A stretch of DNA of 64,000 nucleotides from Pontivivens marinum. GTDB taxonomy: Bacteria; Pseudomonadota; Alphaproteobacteria; Rhodobacterales; Rhodobacteraceae. Both the position numbers and the translations under genes were made by a program. Positions 7,806-17,047 of this stretch are shown piece by piece. The notes beneath the pieces were generated by a model. That model saw nothing but the letters and a program-made list of their open reading frames with translations. It was not told the origin of the DNA and did not search any database. The DNA lies in the NCBI RefSeq assembly GCF_900231835.1, contig NZ_OCTN01000003.1:1-64000 (forward strand). The letters are read 5' to 3'. The number at the start of each line of letters is the position of its first letter. The first letter of the stretch is position 1.

Positions 7806-10800
7806 CTAGAACTCCTCGACAAACACCACGCCCTGCGCGGATTTGATCGCCGCCTTGATCTGCGGGGTGATGCGGTACTGTTCCTTGAGCATCAGTTCCA
7901 CATCGCCCGGCAGATCGGGATGTTGCAGGATCAGGTTCACCGGCCCCCTACCCCGCCGTGGCCCCGTCGCGCTGTCGGCTAGACGTGCCGATACAGATGT
8001 CAGCGCGTTCTGATCGTTGACGTAGATTTTCAAACCGGCGACGCCTGCCTCAACCACTACATCTTCAGCAGCAGTCACGCTGCGGGCGAGCAGCTTTAGG
8101 CTGTCCCCCTCAGATGTCGCCTCAACGCCCATTACGATGTTCTGGCCTGTGTCGAACAGATCGCCTGCTTGCTCCAACGTGTCGCCAAAGACCGTGACCT
8201 CGTACAAACCGGTCGGGTCGGAGCAAGCAATAAAGGCAAAGCGGTTGCCCCGTGCCGACTTACGCACCTGCTTGGACGAAACCGTGCCTGCCAGTTTGGC
8301 CGCGACAGCGCCGTTGCGGGCCTTTGCTGCCACCTCGGTCAGGGTCATCACCCGCTTGCGCCGCAATGCAGGCATGTAATCGTCCAGCGGATGGCCGGAC
8401 AGATAGAAGCCAATCGCCTGATGTTCCTGCGCCAAACGCTCCGTCGGCACCCAGTCATCGGGCATGGGCAGGCGGGGGGCGGGCAAATCCTCACCGGCAT
8501 CACCGAACAAACCACCTTGGCTGGAATTCCTCTCCGCATGGGTGGCGGCGGAATAGGCGGACAGCTTGTCCAGGCTGGCGAAAACCTTGTGCCGATTGGA
8601 ATCCAGCAGGTCAAAGGCACCGGCCCGCGCCAGCATTTCCAATGGCCGCTTACCAACACGTTTCAAATCCACACGCCGTGCGAAATCGAACAAGTCCAGA
8701 AACGGCTCATCCCCCCGCGCCGCAGTGATCAGGCGCATTGCTTCCACGCCGACATTTTTCAGACCGCCCAGCGCATAAACAACCTGTCCGTCGCGCACGG
8801 TGAATGTTGCCTCTGCACGGTTCACACAAGGCGGGATCAGGCCGATTTTCAGCCGGTCGATTTCCTGCTTATAGATAGACAGCTTATCGGTCAGGTGCAG
8901 ATCGCAGTTCATCACACCGGCCATAAACTCAACCGGGTGGTTCGCCTTTAGCCACGCTGTTTGATAGCTGACCACGGCATAGGCGGCGGCGTGGGATTTG
9001 TTGAAACCATAGTTGGCGAACTTATCCAGCAGGTCCCAAACCTCCTGCGCCTTGGCCTGATCAACGCCGTTTTCAGCGGCACCGGACAGGAATTTCGGAC
9101 GCTCGGCGTCCATCGCCTCCTGAATTTTCTTACCCATCGCCCGACGCAACAGGTCAGCACCGCCCAGCGAATAGCCGGCCATGTCCTGCGCGATCTGCAT
9201 CACCTGTTCCTGATAAACGATGATGCCCTGCGTTTCGTCCAGAATATGGTCGATGGTGGGATGCAGGTTATCCCGCTCCGCCCGACCGTTTTTCACATCA
9301 CAGAATTTCGGAATATTCTCCATCGGGCCGGGGCGGTACAGGGCCACCAGCGCGATGATATCCTCAATGCAGGTCGGCTTCATCTGACGCAGCGCGTCAC
9401 GCATGCCCGAGCTTTCCACCTGGAACACCGCGACCGTGGCCGCACTGGCATACAACTCATAGCTTAACGGATCATCGATGGGGATCGCGGAGATATCGTA
9501 GGGGTTAATCTCCAATGCGGCGCGGCGTGCCTTGCTGGTATTATCGTCCCCCTCAGGCAAGTCCATCAATGCGGTTCCCTGCCCCTTGAGCAGGTCCAGC
9601 GCGTTCTGGATCACCGTCAGGGTTTTCAGGCCGAGGAAGTCGAACTTGACCAGACCCGCCTGCTCCACCCACTTCATGTTGAACTGGGTTGCCGGCATGT
9701 CCGAACGTGGGTCCTTGAACAACGGCACCAGCCGGTCCAGCGGACGATCCCCGATCACCACACCCGCCGCGTGGGTCGAGGCGTTGCGGTACAGCCCCTC
9801 CAGCGCGGAGCCAATCTCAAGCAAGCGCGCGACGACTTCCTCCTGCCGCGCTTCCTCCTTTAGCCGTGGCTCATCCTGTAGCGCCTGCTGGATCGAGACG
9901 GGCTTTACCCCCTCAACAGGGATCAGCTTGGACAGGCGATCCACCTGCATATAGGGCATTTGCAGCACACGCCCGACATCACGCACCGCCGCCTTGGACA
10001 GCAATGCACCAAAGGTGATGATCTGCCCCACCTTGTCGCGGCCATATTTCTGCTGAACGTAACGAATGACCTCCTCGCGGCGATCCATGCAAAAATCGAT
10101 ATCGAAATCGGGCATGGACACACGTTCGGGGTTCAGGAACCGCTCGAACAGCAGGGAATAGCGCAGCGGGTCAAGGTCGGTAATGGTCAGCGCATAGGCC
10201 ACCAGCGAACCCGCACCCGAACCACGGCCCGGCCCGACGGGAATCTGGTGATCCTTGGCCCATTTGATGAAATCCGCAACGATCAGGAAGTATCCGGGGA
10301 ATCCCATCCCCTCGATAATATCCAGCTCGAAATCGAGGCGCTTCTGGTAATCCTGAACGCTGACGGCATGGGGGATCACGGCAAGGCGGTTTTGCAGGCC
10401 CTCATTCGCCTGACGGCGCAGTTCCACCACCTCATCATCGGCGAATTTCGGCAAGATCGGATCGCGGGTCGTCACGCGGAAGGCACAGCGCTGGGCAATC
10501 TCAACCGTGTTCTCAATCGCTTCTGGCAGATCGGCGAACAGGGTGGCCATCTCATCGGCGGTTTTGAAATAATGCTCGGGCGTCAAACGGCGGCGCGGCT
10601 CCGCCTGATCGACGTAGTTGCCATCGGCGATACAGATCAGGGCATCATGGGCCTCGTACATCTCACGCTTGGGGAAATGCACATCGTTCGTGGCGACCAG
10701 CGGCAAGCCCTTGGCATAGGCCAGATCAACCAAGCCGGGTTCACTGGCGGTTTCCTCAGGCGTGCGGGGGTCATCGCCATAGGGGTGGCGCTGCACTTCT

Positions 10801-11321
10801 ATATACAGGCGCGTGGGGAACATCGCGGACATGCGATCGGCCAGCGCGGCTGCCTTGGCCCCATGCCCATCGCGGATCAACTGCCCTAACGGGCCCAGCG
10901 CCCCACCGGTCAGGCAGATCAAGCCCTCGGAAAACGTCTCCAGCTCGTCCAGAGTTAAATGCGGCAGTTGATCGCCACTATCCAAATAGGCGCAGCTGTT
11001 GAGCCGCATCAGGTTTTCCCAGCCCGTCTCATTCTGCGCCAACAGAACAATCGCCCGCGGCTCCACCGGTTTTTCGCCGGGTTGCGGCGGGCCGGAATAG
11101 GCCAGCGGGAATTGCGTGCCGATAATCGGGTGCAACCCTGCCTTGGCCGACACCTCGGAAAATTCCAGCGCGGCGAAATTGTTACAGCTATCCGTCACGG
11201 CCAGCGCGGGCATGCCCGCCGCCTTGGCAATATCAGGTAGTTTCTTGACCTGTAGCGCCCCTTCTAAGAGCGAATAGGCCGAATGGACGCGCAGGTGAAT
11301 GAATCGGGGGGCTTGGGTCAT
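7806..11321 (-). CDS. dnaE: DNA polymerase III subunit alpha
   Basis: The replicative polymerase, 1171 residues from the preferred ATG at 11321 (an in-frame start at 11375 would add 18 residues without family similarity). Domains in order: PHP domain starting HLRVHSAYSLLEGAL; polymerase core with GPGRGSGAGSLVAY and the catalytic aspartates in PDFDIDF; KFDFLGLKTLT; the YRPGPM and QIAQDMAGYSLGGADLLRRAMGKK blocks that contact DNA and nucleotide; tandem HhH region; a C-terminal OB fold (VAAKLAGTVSSKQVR); and a tau-binding tail. Length is usual for DnaE1. It is transcribed alone, divergent from the sulfotransferase-like gene. Confidence 0.97.
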   Translation of the reverse strand: MTQAPRFIHLRVHSAYSLLEGALQVKKLPDIAKAAGMPALAVTDSCNNFAALEFSEVSAKAGLHPIIGTQFPLAYSGPPQPGEKPVEPRAIVLLAQNETGWENLMRLNSCAYLDSGDQLPHLTLDELETFSEGLICLTGGALGPLGQLIRDGHGAKAAALADRMSAMFPTRLYIEVQRHPYGDDPRTPEETASEPGLVDLAYAKGLPLVATNDVHFPKREMYEAHDALICIADGNYVDQAEPRRRLTPEHYFKTADEMATLFADLPEAIENTVEIAQRCAFRVTTRDPILPKFADDEVVELRRQANEGLQNRLAVIPHAVSVQDYQKRLDFELDIIEGMGFPGYFLIVADFIKWAKDHQIPVGPGRGSGAGSLVAYALTITDLDPLRYSLLFERFLNPERVSMPDFDIDFCMDRREEVIRYVQQKYGRDKVGQIITFGALLSKAAVRDVGRVLQMPYMQVDRLSKLIPVEGVKPVSIQQALQDEPRLKEEARQEEVVARLLEIGSALEGLYRNASTHAAGVVIGDRPLDRLVPLFKDPRSDMPATQFNMKWVEQAGLVKFDFLGLKTLTVIQNALDLLKGQGTALMDLPEGDDNTSKARRAALEINPYDISAIPIDDPLSYELYASAATVAVFQVESSGMRDALRQMKPTCIEDIIALVALYRPGPMENIPKFCDVKNGRAERDNLHPTIDHILDETQGIIVYQEQVMQIAQDMAGYSLGGADLLRRAMGKKIQEAMDAERPKFLSGAAENGVDQAKAQEVWDLLDKFANYGFNKSHAAAYAVVSYQTAWLKANHPVEFMAGVMNCDLHLTDKLSIYKQEIDRLKIGLIPPCVNRAEATFTVRDGQVVYALGGLKNVGVEAMRLITAARGDEPFLDLFDFARRVDLKRVGKRPLEMLARAGAFDLLDSNRHKVFASLDKLSAYSAATHAERNSSQGGLFGDAGEDLPAPRLPMPDDWVPTERLAQEHQAIGFYLSGHPLDDYMPALRRKRVMTLTEVAAKARNGAVAAKLAGTVSSKQVRKSARGNRFAFIACSDPTGLYEVTVFGDTLEQAGDLFDTGQNIVMGVEATSEGDSLKLLARSVTAAEDVVVEAGVAGLKIYVNDQNALTSVSARLADSATGPRRGRGPVNLILQHPDLPGDVELMLKEQYRITPQIKAAIKSAQGVVFVEEF

Positions 11322-11442
11322 GGCCCCACGATATAGGGCGCACCGCGCAGGGGCCAGATGGGCGCTGCGTGACACCGGTAAATTTTCGCGGAAATACGAT
11401 TAGGTGTGAATTGCGCCAGATATACTATAGACAAGTGCGAAC

Positions 11443-11456
11443 TATAATTGCGCAAT
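11443..11456 (+). promoter_or_regulatory. Candidate -10 box overlapping a 10-bp palindrome
   Basis: TATAAT at 11443-11448 is a perfect -10 hexamer 28 bases before the GTG start at 11477. Overlapping it, ATTGCGCAAT at 11447-11456 is a perfect palindrome, and half of it (ATTGCGC) recurs at 11410-11416. No good -35 is at the right distance. The layout suggests an operator in a promoter, but the call rests on short motifs. Confidence 0.3.
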
Positions 11457-11476
11457 CAGCCAAGGAACCGGCCAAC

Positions 11477-12208
11477 GTGACTGCTCTGTTCGTAAAGATA
11501 TTTGCCGAGCGTAATTGCGGCGCAACCGAACTGGGCCGCAGTATCAAACGTGGTTGGGCCGTCACCGAAATGCGCGGCACACCTGAACTGGACCGGACCG
11601 CGCTACGCGGCGTTCTGCAATCCGTCCCCCCCCGTGATCGCGCACAATTGCACAATCACATGCTGGATATGGAACATGACCGTATCCTGTATTCCGATTT
11701 CGGCTGGGCGGCGACGGCCCCCTCGACCGATATCATCCAATCGGCGGCCCATGCGATTGATACGCTATTTGTGGGCATCACCATGCACCCTTTGGCCTTT
11801 GCCGCTGCATTGCGGGACAAACCCCGCACACCCGGCGCCGCGACCAAGGAAATGCCGCTGGCCCAGTGGCTGACTACTCCCTTTCCCGTGCATCGCCGCG
11901 ACGGGCTGACCGATCAAACCCCGCTAACCCCGCTGGAGCTGTGGTCGGCAAAGGCGCGCGCCCTGCTGGCATTGGCCGAAACGGATCGCACCGTTATCCT
12001 GCTGCGCAGCGACGAGTTACGCGAAACCGCACACGACGCGCTGAGCCCGCATTTGACGGCCAAGGATGGCACACAGCCAGAGTTCAGCGAAATCGACATC
12101 CCCGATTGGGAGTCAGAACTGCGCCAGATGCCGCCACGTCTACTACAGCAATTGCGACTGCAAATTGACGCCGGCGTGATGCAGGCATTAGGACACGACC
12201 CGATCTGA
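11477..12208 (+). CDS. Sulfotransferase-like P-loop protein
   Basis: 243 residues from GTG at 11477; AAGGA lies about 10 bases upstream, and the extra 36 residues of the longer open frame look non-coding. FVKIFAERNCGATELGR near the N-terminus fits the 5'-PSB loop of bacterial sulfotransferase-like proteins, which more often read ERNxGTxYL. VGITMHPLAFAAAL at about residue 101 corresponds to the K-NP--W segment, and ILLRSDEL near 175 to the L-YEDL segment. Several usual key residues are changed (the loop lysine/threonine, and NP is HP), so activity is doubtful. The family moves sulfate from PAPS to carbohydrates or small molecules; no sugar genes lie next to it. There is no signal peptide. It is likely a single-gene unit. 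Confidence 0.5.
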   Translation: MTALFVKIFAERNCGATELGRSIKRGWAVTEMRGTPELDRTALRGVLQSVPPRDRAQLHNHMLDMEHDRILYSDFGWAATAPSTDIIQSAAHAIDTLFVGITMHPLAFAAALRDKPRTPGAATKEMPLAQWLTTPFPVHRRDGLTDQTPLTPLELWSAKARALLALAETDRTVILLRSDELRETAHDALSPHLTAKDGTQPEFSEIDIPDWESELRQMPPRLLQQLRLQIDAGVMQALGHDPI

Positions 12209-12289
12209 CGGGCGGCTTGCGGTCACGCAGGTTTTACCGTTTGATAAAAACAGTCGCAAAGCTATGCGGCAGCGATGGGAGTGTTTGTG

Positions 12290-13702
12290 ATGATCCAGTT
12301 CATGCTCAACGGTCAGGAAGTCTGCATTGAAAATGCGGGCCCGACGGTGACCCTGCTCGACTGGCTGCGCGAGACACAGCACATGACCGGCACAAAGGAA
12401 GGCTGCAACGAGGGCGATTGCGGCGCCTGTACCGTCACCGTCAGCACGCTGGACGATAGCGGCGTCACCCATCAGGCGCAAAATGCCTGCATCCTGTTTT
12501 TGCCCCAACTGGCCGGAAAAGCCGTGCGCACGGTTGAGGGGCTAACCTCGCCCACCGGCGAATTGCACCCCGTACAGCAGGCAATGGTAGCGGAGCACGG
12601 CTCGCAATGCGGGTTCTGCACACCGGGCTTTGTGATGTCGATGTATACGGCGCACCGCACAGGCCGCGTCGATCATGATGACGTGCTGGCCGGCAATCTG
12701 TGCCGCTGTACCGGCTACGCCCCGATTATTCGCGCAGCACAGGTTGCCGCAACCCACCCAACACCCCCATGGGAACTAGACGAACGTACCGCCCTACAGG
12801 GCCTGACCACAGATGAAATGGGCGGCGATGGTTTCCACCTGCCCACCACCACGGCGGAACTGGCCGAACTCTACGCTGCCAATCCAGACGCAACCATCGT
12901 GGCCGGTGCGACGGATGTTGGCCTGTGGGTCACGAAGCAATTCCGCGAAATCGGCCCGCTGATCTTTACCCACAGGGTCGCTGATCTGGCCACGATCACA
13001 CGGGTTGAGGGCGGATTGCGCATCGGCGCAGGCGTCACGCTCAGCCGTTTGCGCGGCGCGGTGGCGGATCGCCATCCAGACTTTGCCGAACTGATCCGGC
13101 GCTATGGCTCGGTTCAGGTGCGCAATGCGGCAACCATCGGCGGCAATATCGCGAATGGTTCCCCCATCGGCGATGGCTCACCCGCCTTGATCGCATTGGG
13201 CGCGACGCTAACCCTGCGCAGCGCGAGCGGCACCCGCGATATGCCGCTTGAGGATTTCTTTATCGAATATGGCAAGCAGGACCGTCAGGATGGCGAATTT
13301 GTTGAGAGCATCCTGATCCCCGATCAGATCGACACCTTGGCCTGCTACAAGCTTAGCAAACGATTCGATCAGGATATTTCCGCCGTGTGCGGCTGCTTTG
13401 CAGTGCAGATACAGGACGGCATCGTCACCTCGGCCCGCATCGCCTTTGGCGGCATGGCCGGAACCCCCAAACGCGCCACAGCGGTTGAGGCTTCGCTGAT
13501 CGGCCACCCCTTTACACAAGACGCAGTGCGCGTGGCACAGGACGCACTATCGCAGGATTTCCAACCGCTCAGCGATATGCGCGCCAGCGCCGATTACCGC
13601 ATGCAATCCGCCCGCAATATGATCCGCCGCTATTGGTTGGAGCAGGTGGAAAAGGTCCCGACCCGACTGGTCGGACGACAGGCAGAAGAGGGGGCGATCT
13701 GA
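12290..13702 (+). CDS. xdhA: Xanthine dehydrogenase small subunit (2Fe-2S, FAD)
   Basis: 470 residues. I chose the ATG at 12290, preceded by GGGAG at 8 bases; the ATG at 12275 would add five residues. The N-terminal plant-ferredoxin-like domain has [12 protein letters not shown], and the second 2Fe-2S domain has [15 protein letters not shown] and NLCRCTGY, so all eight cluster cysteines are present. The FAD-binding domain from about residue 175 carries [17 protein letters not shown]. It accepts electrons from the molybdenum subunit and passes them to NAD+. The stop and the xdhB start share one base (TGATG). It is the first gene of the seven-gene purine unit ending at 21899. Confidence 0.95.
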   Translation: MIQFMLNGQEVCIENAGPTVTLLDWLRETQHMTGTKEGCNEGDCGACTVTVSTLDDSGVTHQAQNACILFLPQLAGKAVRTVEGLTSPTGELHPVQQAMVAEHGSQCGFCTPGFVMSMYTAHRTGRVDHDDVLAGNLCRCTGYAPIIRAAQVAATHPTPPWELDERTALQGLTTDEMGGDGFHLPTTTAELAELYAANPDATIVAGATDVGLWVTKQFREIGPLIFTHRVADLATITRVEGGLRIGAGVTLSRLRGAVADRHPDFAELIRRYGSVQVRNAATIGGNIANGSPIGDGSPALIALGATLTLRSASGTRDMPLEDFFIEYGKQDRQDGEFVESILIPDQIDTLACYKLSKRFDQDISAVCGCFAVQIQDGIVTSARIAFGGMAGTPKRATAVEASLIGHPFTQDAVRVAQDALSQDFQPLSDMRASADYRMQSARNMIRRYWLEQVEKVPTRLVGRQAEEGAI

Positions 13703-16089
13703 TGAGCGTTCATAAATCCCGCCCCCACGATTCCGGCCCGCTGCACGTGACAGGCGAGGCGCGTTACACCGATGATCTGGCCACACCCGTCGGCACGCTG
13801 CATCTGGCCTTTGGCATGGCACCGGTTGCCCATGGGGTGCTGAAATCGCTGGACCTTGCCCCTGTGCGGGCCATGCCGGGGGTCCGATTGGTGCTGGGGC
13901 CCGATGACTTCGCACAAATGCCTGACGTATCGCCCAGCCCCGCGCCGGAACCGCTGCTATGTACCGGTACAGTGCAGTTCCACGGCCAGCCGCTGTTCAT
14001 CGTCGCCGCAGATACCCACCTACAGGCCCGCCACGCGGCACGGGCAGCAGGTATCGAAATCGATGAGTTACCCCCGATCCTGACCATAGACGACGCCCTC
14101 GCCGCGAAACGGTTCCTTGAGGAGCCACTGGAATGGGAAAAGGGCGCACCCGATGCCGCCCTGACCATCGCCCCCCACCGTGTTCAGGGCCGGATTGAGG
14201 TTGGCGGTCAGGAACATTTCTATCTGGAGGGGCAGGCCGCCATGGCCGTACCCGGTGACGGGGATGAAATGGTCGTCCATGCCTCGACCCAGCATCCCAG
14301 TGAAATCCAGCACAAGGTCGCCCACGCCCTGCATGTCCCCTTTGCCGAAGTTTCGGTACAGGTGCGCCGCATGGGCGGTGGTTTCGGCGGCAAGGAATCG
14401 CAGGGCAACGCACTGGCCATCTCCTGCGCGCTGGTCGCCCGCAAAACCGGCCGCGCGGTCAAGATGCGCTATGACCGCGACGACGACATGATGATCACCG
14501 GTAAACGGCACGAAATCCGCATCGACTATGATGTCGGCTTTGACGATCAGGGCCGGATCGCTGGTGTGCTCTTTGACCACTACGTGCGCTGCGGCTGGTC
14601 TGCCGACCTCAGCCTACCGGTGGCGGATCGGGCGATGCTGCACGCGGATAACGCCTACAACCTGCCCACGGCACGGATACGCTCCACGCGGCTGCTGACG
14701 AATACATGCTCGAACACGGCGTTTCGTGGCTTTGGCGGACCGCAGGGCGTGGTCGGAATCGAGCGTGTGATTGACCACATCGCCGCGGAACTGAACCTCG
14801 ACCCGCTGGACGTGCGCCGCGCCAATTTCTACGCGGCGGGCGCAGTGGGGCAAACCACTCCCTATGGCATGCAGATCGAGGATAACGTCATAAACGAGCT
14901 GGTGCAGGAGCTATCCGACACCAGCGATTACACCAAACGCCGCGCGGAAATCGCGGATTATAACGCCCGCAGCCCCGTGCTGAAACGCGGCCTTGCCCTG
15001 ACACCAGTGAAGTTCGGCATCTCCTTTACCCTGACGCAGTTGAACCAAGCGGGCGCGTTGGTCCACATTTATACCGACGGCTCGATCCGCCTGAACCATG
15101 GCGGCACCGAAATGGGACAGGGCCTGTTTACCAAGGTCGCCAGCGTCGCCGCCGACGTGTTCGGCGTGGACAGCGCACAGGTCAAAATCACCGCGACCGA
15201 CACCACAAAGGTGCCGAATACCTCCGCCACGGCGGCCTCCAGCGGGTCTGATCTGAACGGCATGGCGGTACAGGCCGCATGCAAAACCGTGCGCGCCCGC
15301 ATGGCCGACTATCTGTGCAATGCAACGGTCCTGTGGCACGCCCGCGACGCCGATGGCCACGACCTGCTGGACCGTGACGGGAAACCGGATCGGCGCGAGC
15401 ATTCCTTTAACTGCGCGCCCGCCGATCTGATCTTTAACGGCGATATGGTCAGCGACGGCACAAACACAATCCCGTTCTGGGCGGCGGCGCAGGCCTGCTA
15501 CGCGGCGCGCATATCGCTCAGCTCAACGGGGTATTACGCAACGCCGAAACTGGAATGGGATCGCCTGAAACGCAGCGGCCCACGTCGCCCGTTCTTTTAC
15601 TTCGCCTATGGCGCCGCCGTAACGGAGGTCGCAGTCGATACCCTGACCGGCGAAAACCGCATCCTGCGCACCGACATCTTGCACGATTGCGGGCGCTCCC
15701 TGAACCCCGCGCTGGATATCGGCCAGATCGAGGGTGCATATGTTCAGGGCGCAGGCTGGCTCACCATGGAGGAGCTGGTCTGGACCCCCGCAGGCAGGGG
15801 CAATCTGGGCGGTGCGCTGTCCACCCACGCACCCTCCACCTATAAAATCCCGGGATGTTCGGACCGCCCCAAAACCTTCAACGTCGCCTTGTTCCAGAAC
15901 GAGAATGTCGAGGATACGATCCATAAATCAAAGGCCGTGGGCGAACCCCCTTTCATGCTGGGCATCTCGGCGCTGATGGCGCTACAGGACGCGGTGCGCG
16001 CAGCGGGCTCTGACGTTATGCTGGACGCGCCCGCAACGCCCGAACGTCTGCTGAACGCGATCGAAACCGCAAATGGTGCAGGATGGTGA
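13702..16089 (+). CDS. xdhB: Xanthine dehydrogenase molybdenum subunit
   Basis: 795 residues from the ATG at 13702. The large subunit carries the molybdopterin cofactor and hydroxylates hypoxanthine and xanthine to uric acid. It begins with the aldehyde oxidase a/b hammerhead domain (HVTGEARYTDDL). Moco-binding signatures follow: RRMGGGFGGKESQGN, NTAFRGFGGPQG, GGTEMGQGLFTKV and a C-terminal KAVGEPPF containing the catalytic glutamate. Length and motif order match bacterial XdhB. The protein is cytoplasmic, with no Tat signal. Confidence 0.95.
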   Translation: MSVHKSRPHDSGPLHVTGEARYTDDLATPVGTLHLAFGMAPVAHGVLKSLDLAPVRAMPGVRLVLGPDDFAQMPDVSPSPAPEPLLCTGTVQFHGQPLFIVAADTHLQARHAARAAGIEIDELPPILTIDDALAAKRFLEEPLEWEKGAPDAALTIAPHRVQGRIEVGGQEHFYLEGQAAMAVPGDGDEMVVHASTQHPSEIQHKVAHALHVPFAEVSVQVRRMGGGFGGKESQGNALAISCALVARKTGRAVKMRYDRDDDMMITGKRHEIRIDYDVGFDDQGRIAGVLFDHYVRCGWSADLSLPVADRAMLHADNAYNLPTARIRSTRLLTNTCSNTAFRGFGGPQGVVGIERVIDHIAAELNLDPLDVRRANFYAAGAVGQTTPYGMQIEDNVINELVQELSDTSDYTKRRAEIADYNARSPVLKRGLALTPVKFGISFTLTQLNQAGALVHIYTDGSIRLNHGGTEMGQGLFTKVASVAADVFGVDSAQVKITATDTTKVPNTSATAASSGSDLNGMAVQAACKTVRARMADYLCNATVLWHARDADGHDLLDRDGKPDRREHSFNCAPADLIFNGDMVSDGTNTIPFWAAAQACYAARISLSSTGYYATPKLEWDRLKRSGPRRPFFYFAYGAAVTEVAVDTLTGENRILRTDILHDCGRSLNPALDIGQIEGAYVQGAGWLTMEELVWTPAGRGNLGGALSTHAPSTYKIPGCSDRPKTFNVALFQNENVEDTIHKSKAVGEPPFMLGISALMALQDAVRAAGSDVMLDAPATPERLLNAIETANGAGW

Positions 16090-16114
16090 GCCGTTCCCGA
16101 CTGGACCCACCCCG

Positions 16115-17047
16115 ATGAGCGGCTTTGACCTAGAAACCCTGCGCACCGCCTGCGCAGACGGCCCCGTGGTGCGGGTGCTGATCGCCGCACATCGCGGGTC
16201 TGCCCCGCGTGAGGCAGGCACCGCAATGCTGGTCACGGCAACGGGCCAATCAGGCACAATCGGCGGCGGCACGTTGGAGTATGAGGCAATCACCCGCGCC
16301 CGCACCATGCTGACCGGCAACAAAACCCGCACCTATCAGGCCGTGCCGCTAGGCCCCGCGCTGGGGCAATGCTGCGGCGGCCATGTTGATCTGGCATTCG
16401 AGCGGTTCGACGCCAGCACCCTGCCAGACAGCCGAATCCACGCCCGCCCCCTGACCGGCCCCACGCAAATGCCCTTCTCCGTGGCCCGCGCAGTGCAGGC
16501 CGTCCGAGAAGGCCGCGACGCGCCGGTATTGCTGGAGGGCTGGCTGATCGAGCCCGTCGCCCCCGCCAAACAGCCCCTATGGCTCTACGGTGCCGGCCAT
16601 GTTGGCCGCGCGGTTGTGCGCGTGTTTCAGGGGCTGCCCTTTGCCATCACATGGGTCGATGACGCGCAGGATCGCTTCCCTGCCGACATCCCCGCCCATG
16701 CCGAACCGCTGCTTGCCGCCAACCCCGCTGACGCAGTGCAACATGCCCCCCATGACGCGGTGCATATCGTGCTGACCTATTCCCATGCGCTGGACCTAGA
16801 GATTTGCCACCGCGTGCTATCAAAACCCCACGGACATCTGGGTTTGATCGGTTCCGCAACAAAAGCAGCCCGCTTTCGCAAAAGACTGTTGGAATTGGGC
16901 CATAACGCGGCCACAATCTCTCATCTAAACTGCCCTATTGGCGACAGAACTCTTGGCAAGGAACCTGCTGCGATTGCCATCGGGCTTGCATCTGAACTTT
17001 TGCAGTTGCGAAATAACGTAACGCAGCTTACCGAATCGATAGCATGA
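16115..17047 (+). CDS. xdhC: XdhC, molybdenum cofactor chaperone for xanthine dehydrogenase
   Basis: 310 residues from ATG at 16115; an ATG at 16073 inside xdhB would also be in frame, and neither has a strong ribosome site. The N-terminal XdhC/CoxI domain has AAHRGSAPREAGTAMLV and GTIGGGTLEYEA, then GQCCGGHVDLAFE with the paired cysteines. The C-terminal Rossmann domain starts LYGAGHVGRAVV. XdhC binds Moco, promotes its sulfuration and inserts it into XdhB. Its stop overlaps the start of the transporter ATPase (ATGA), tying enzyme maturation to purine uptake. Confidence 0.92.
   Translation: MSGFDLETLRTACADGPVVRVLIAAHRGSAPREAGTAMLVTATGQSGTIGGGTLEYEAITRARTMLTGNKTRTYQAVPLGPALGQCCGGHVDLAFERFDASTLPDSRIHARPLTGPTQMPFSVARAVQAVREGRDAPVLLEGWLIEPVAPAKQPLWLYGAGHVGRAVVRVFQGLPFAITWVDDAQDRFPADIPAHAEPLLAANPADAVQHAPHDAVHIVLTYSHALDLEICHRVLSKPHGHLGLIGSATKAARFRKRLLELGHNAATISHLNCPIGDRTLGKEPAAIAIGLASELLQLRNNVTQLTESIA

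Noticed and set aside
8169-10889. Several open frames of 140-310 codons on the plus strand within dnaE.
   Set aside because: Shadows of the dnaE reading frame, with codon composition that only mirrors the opposite strand.
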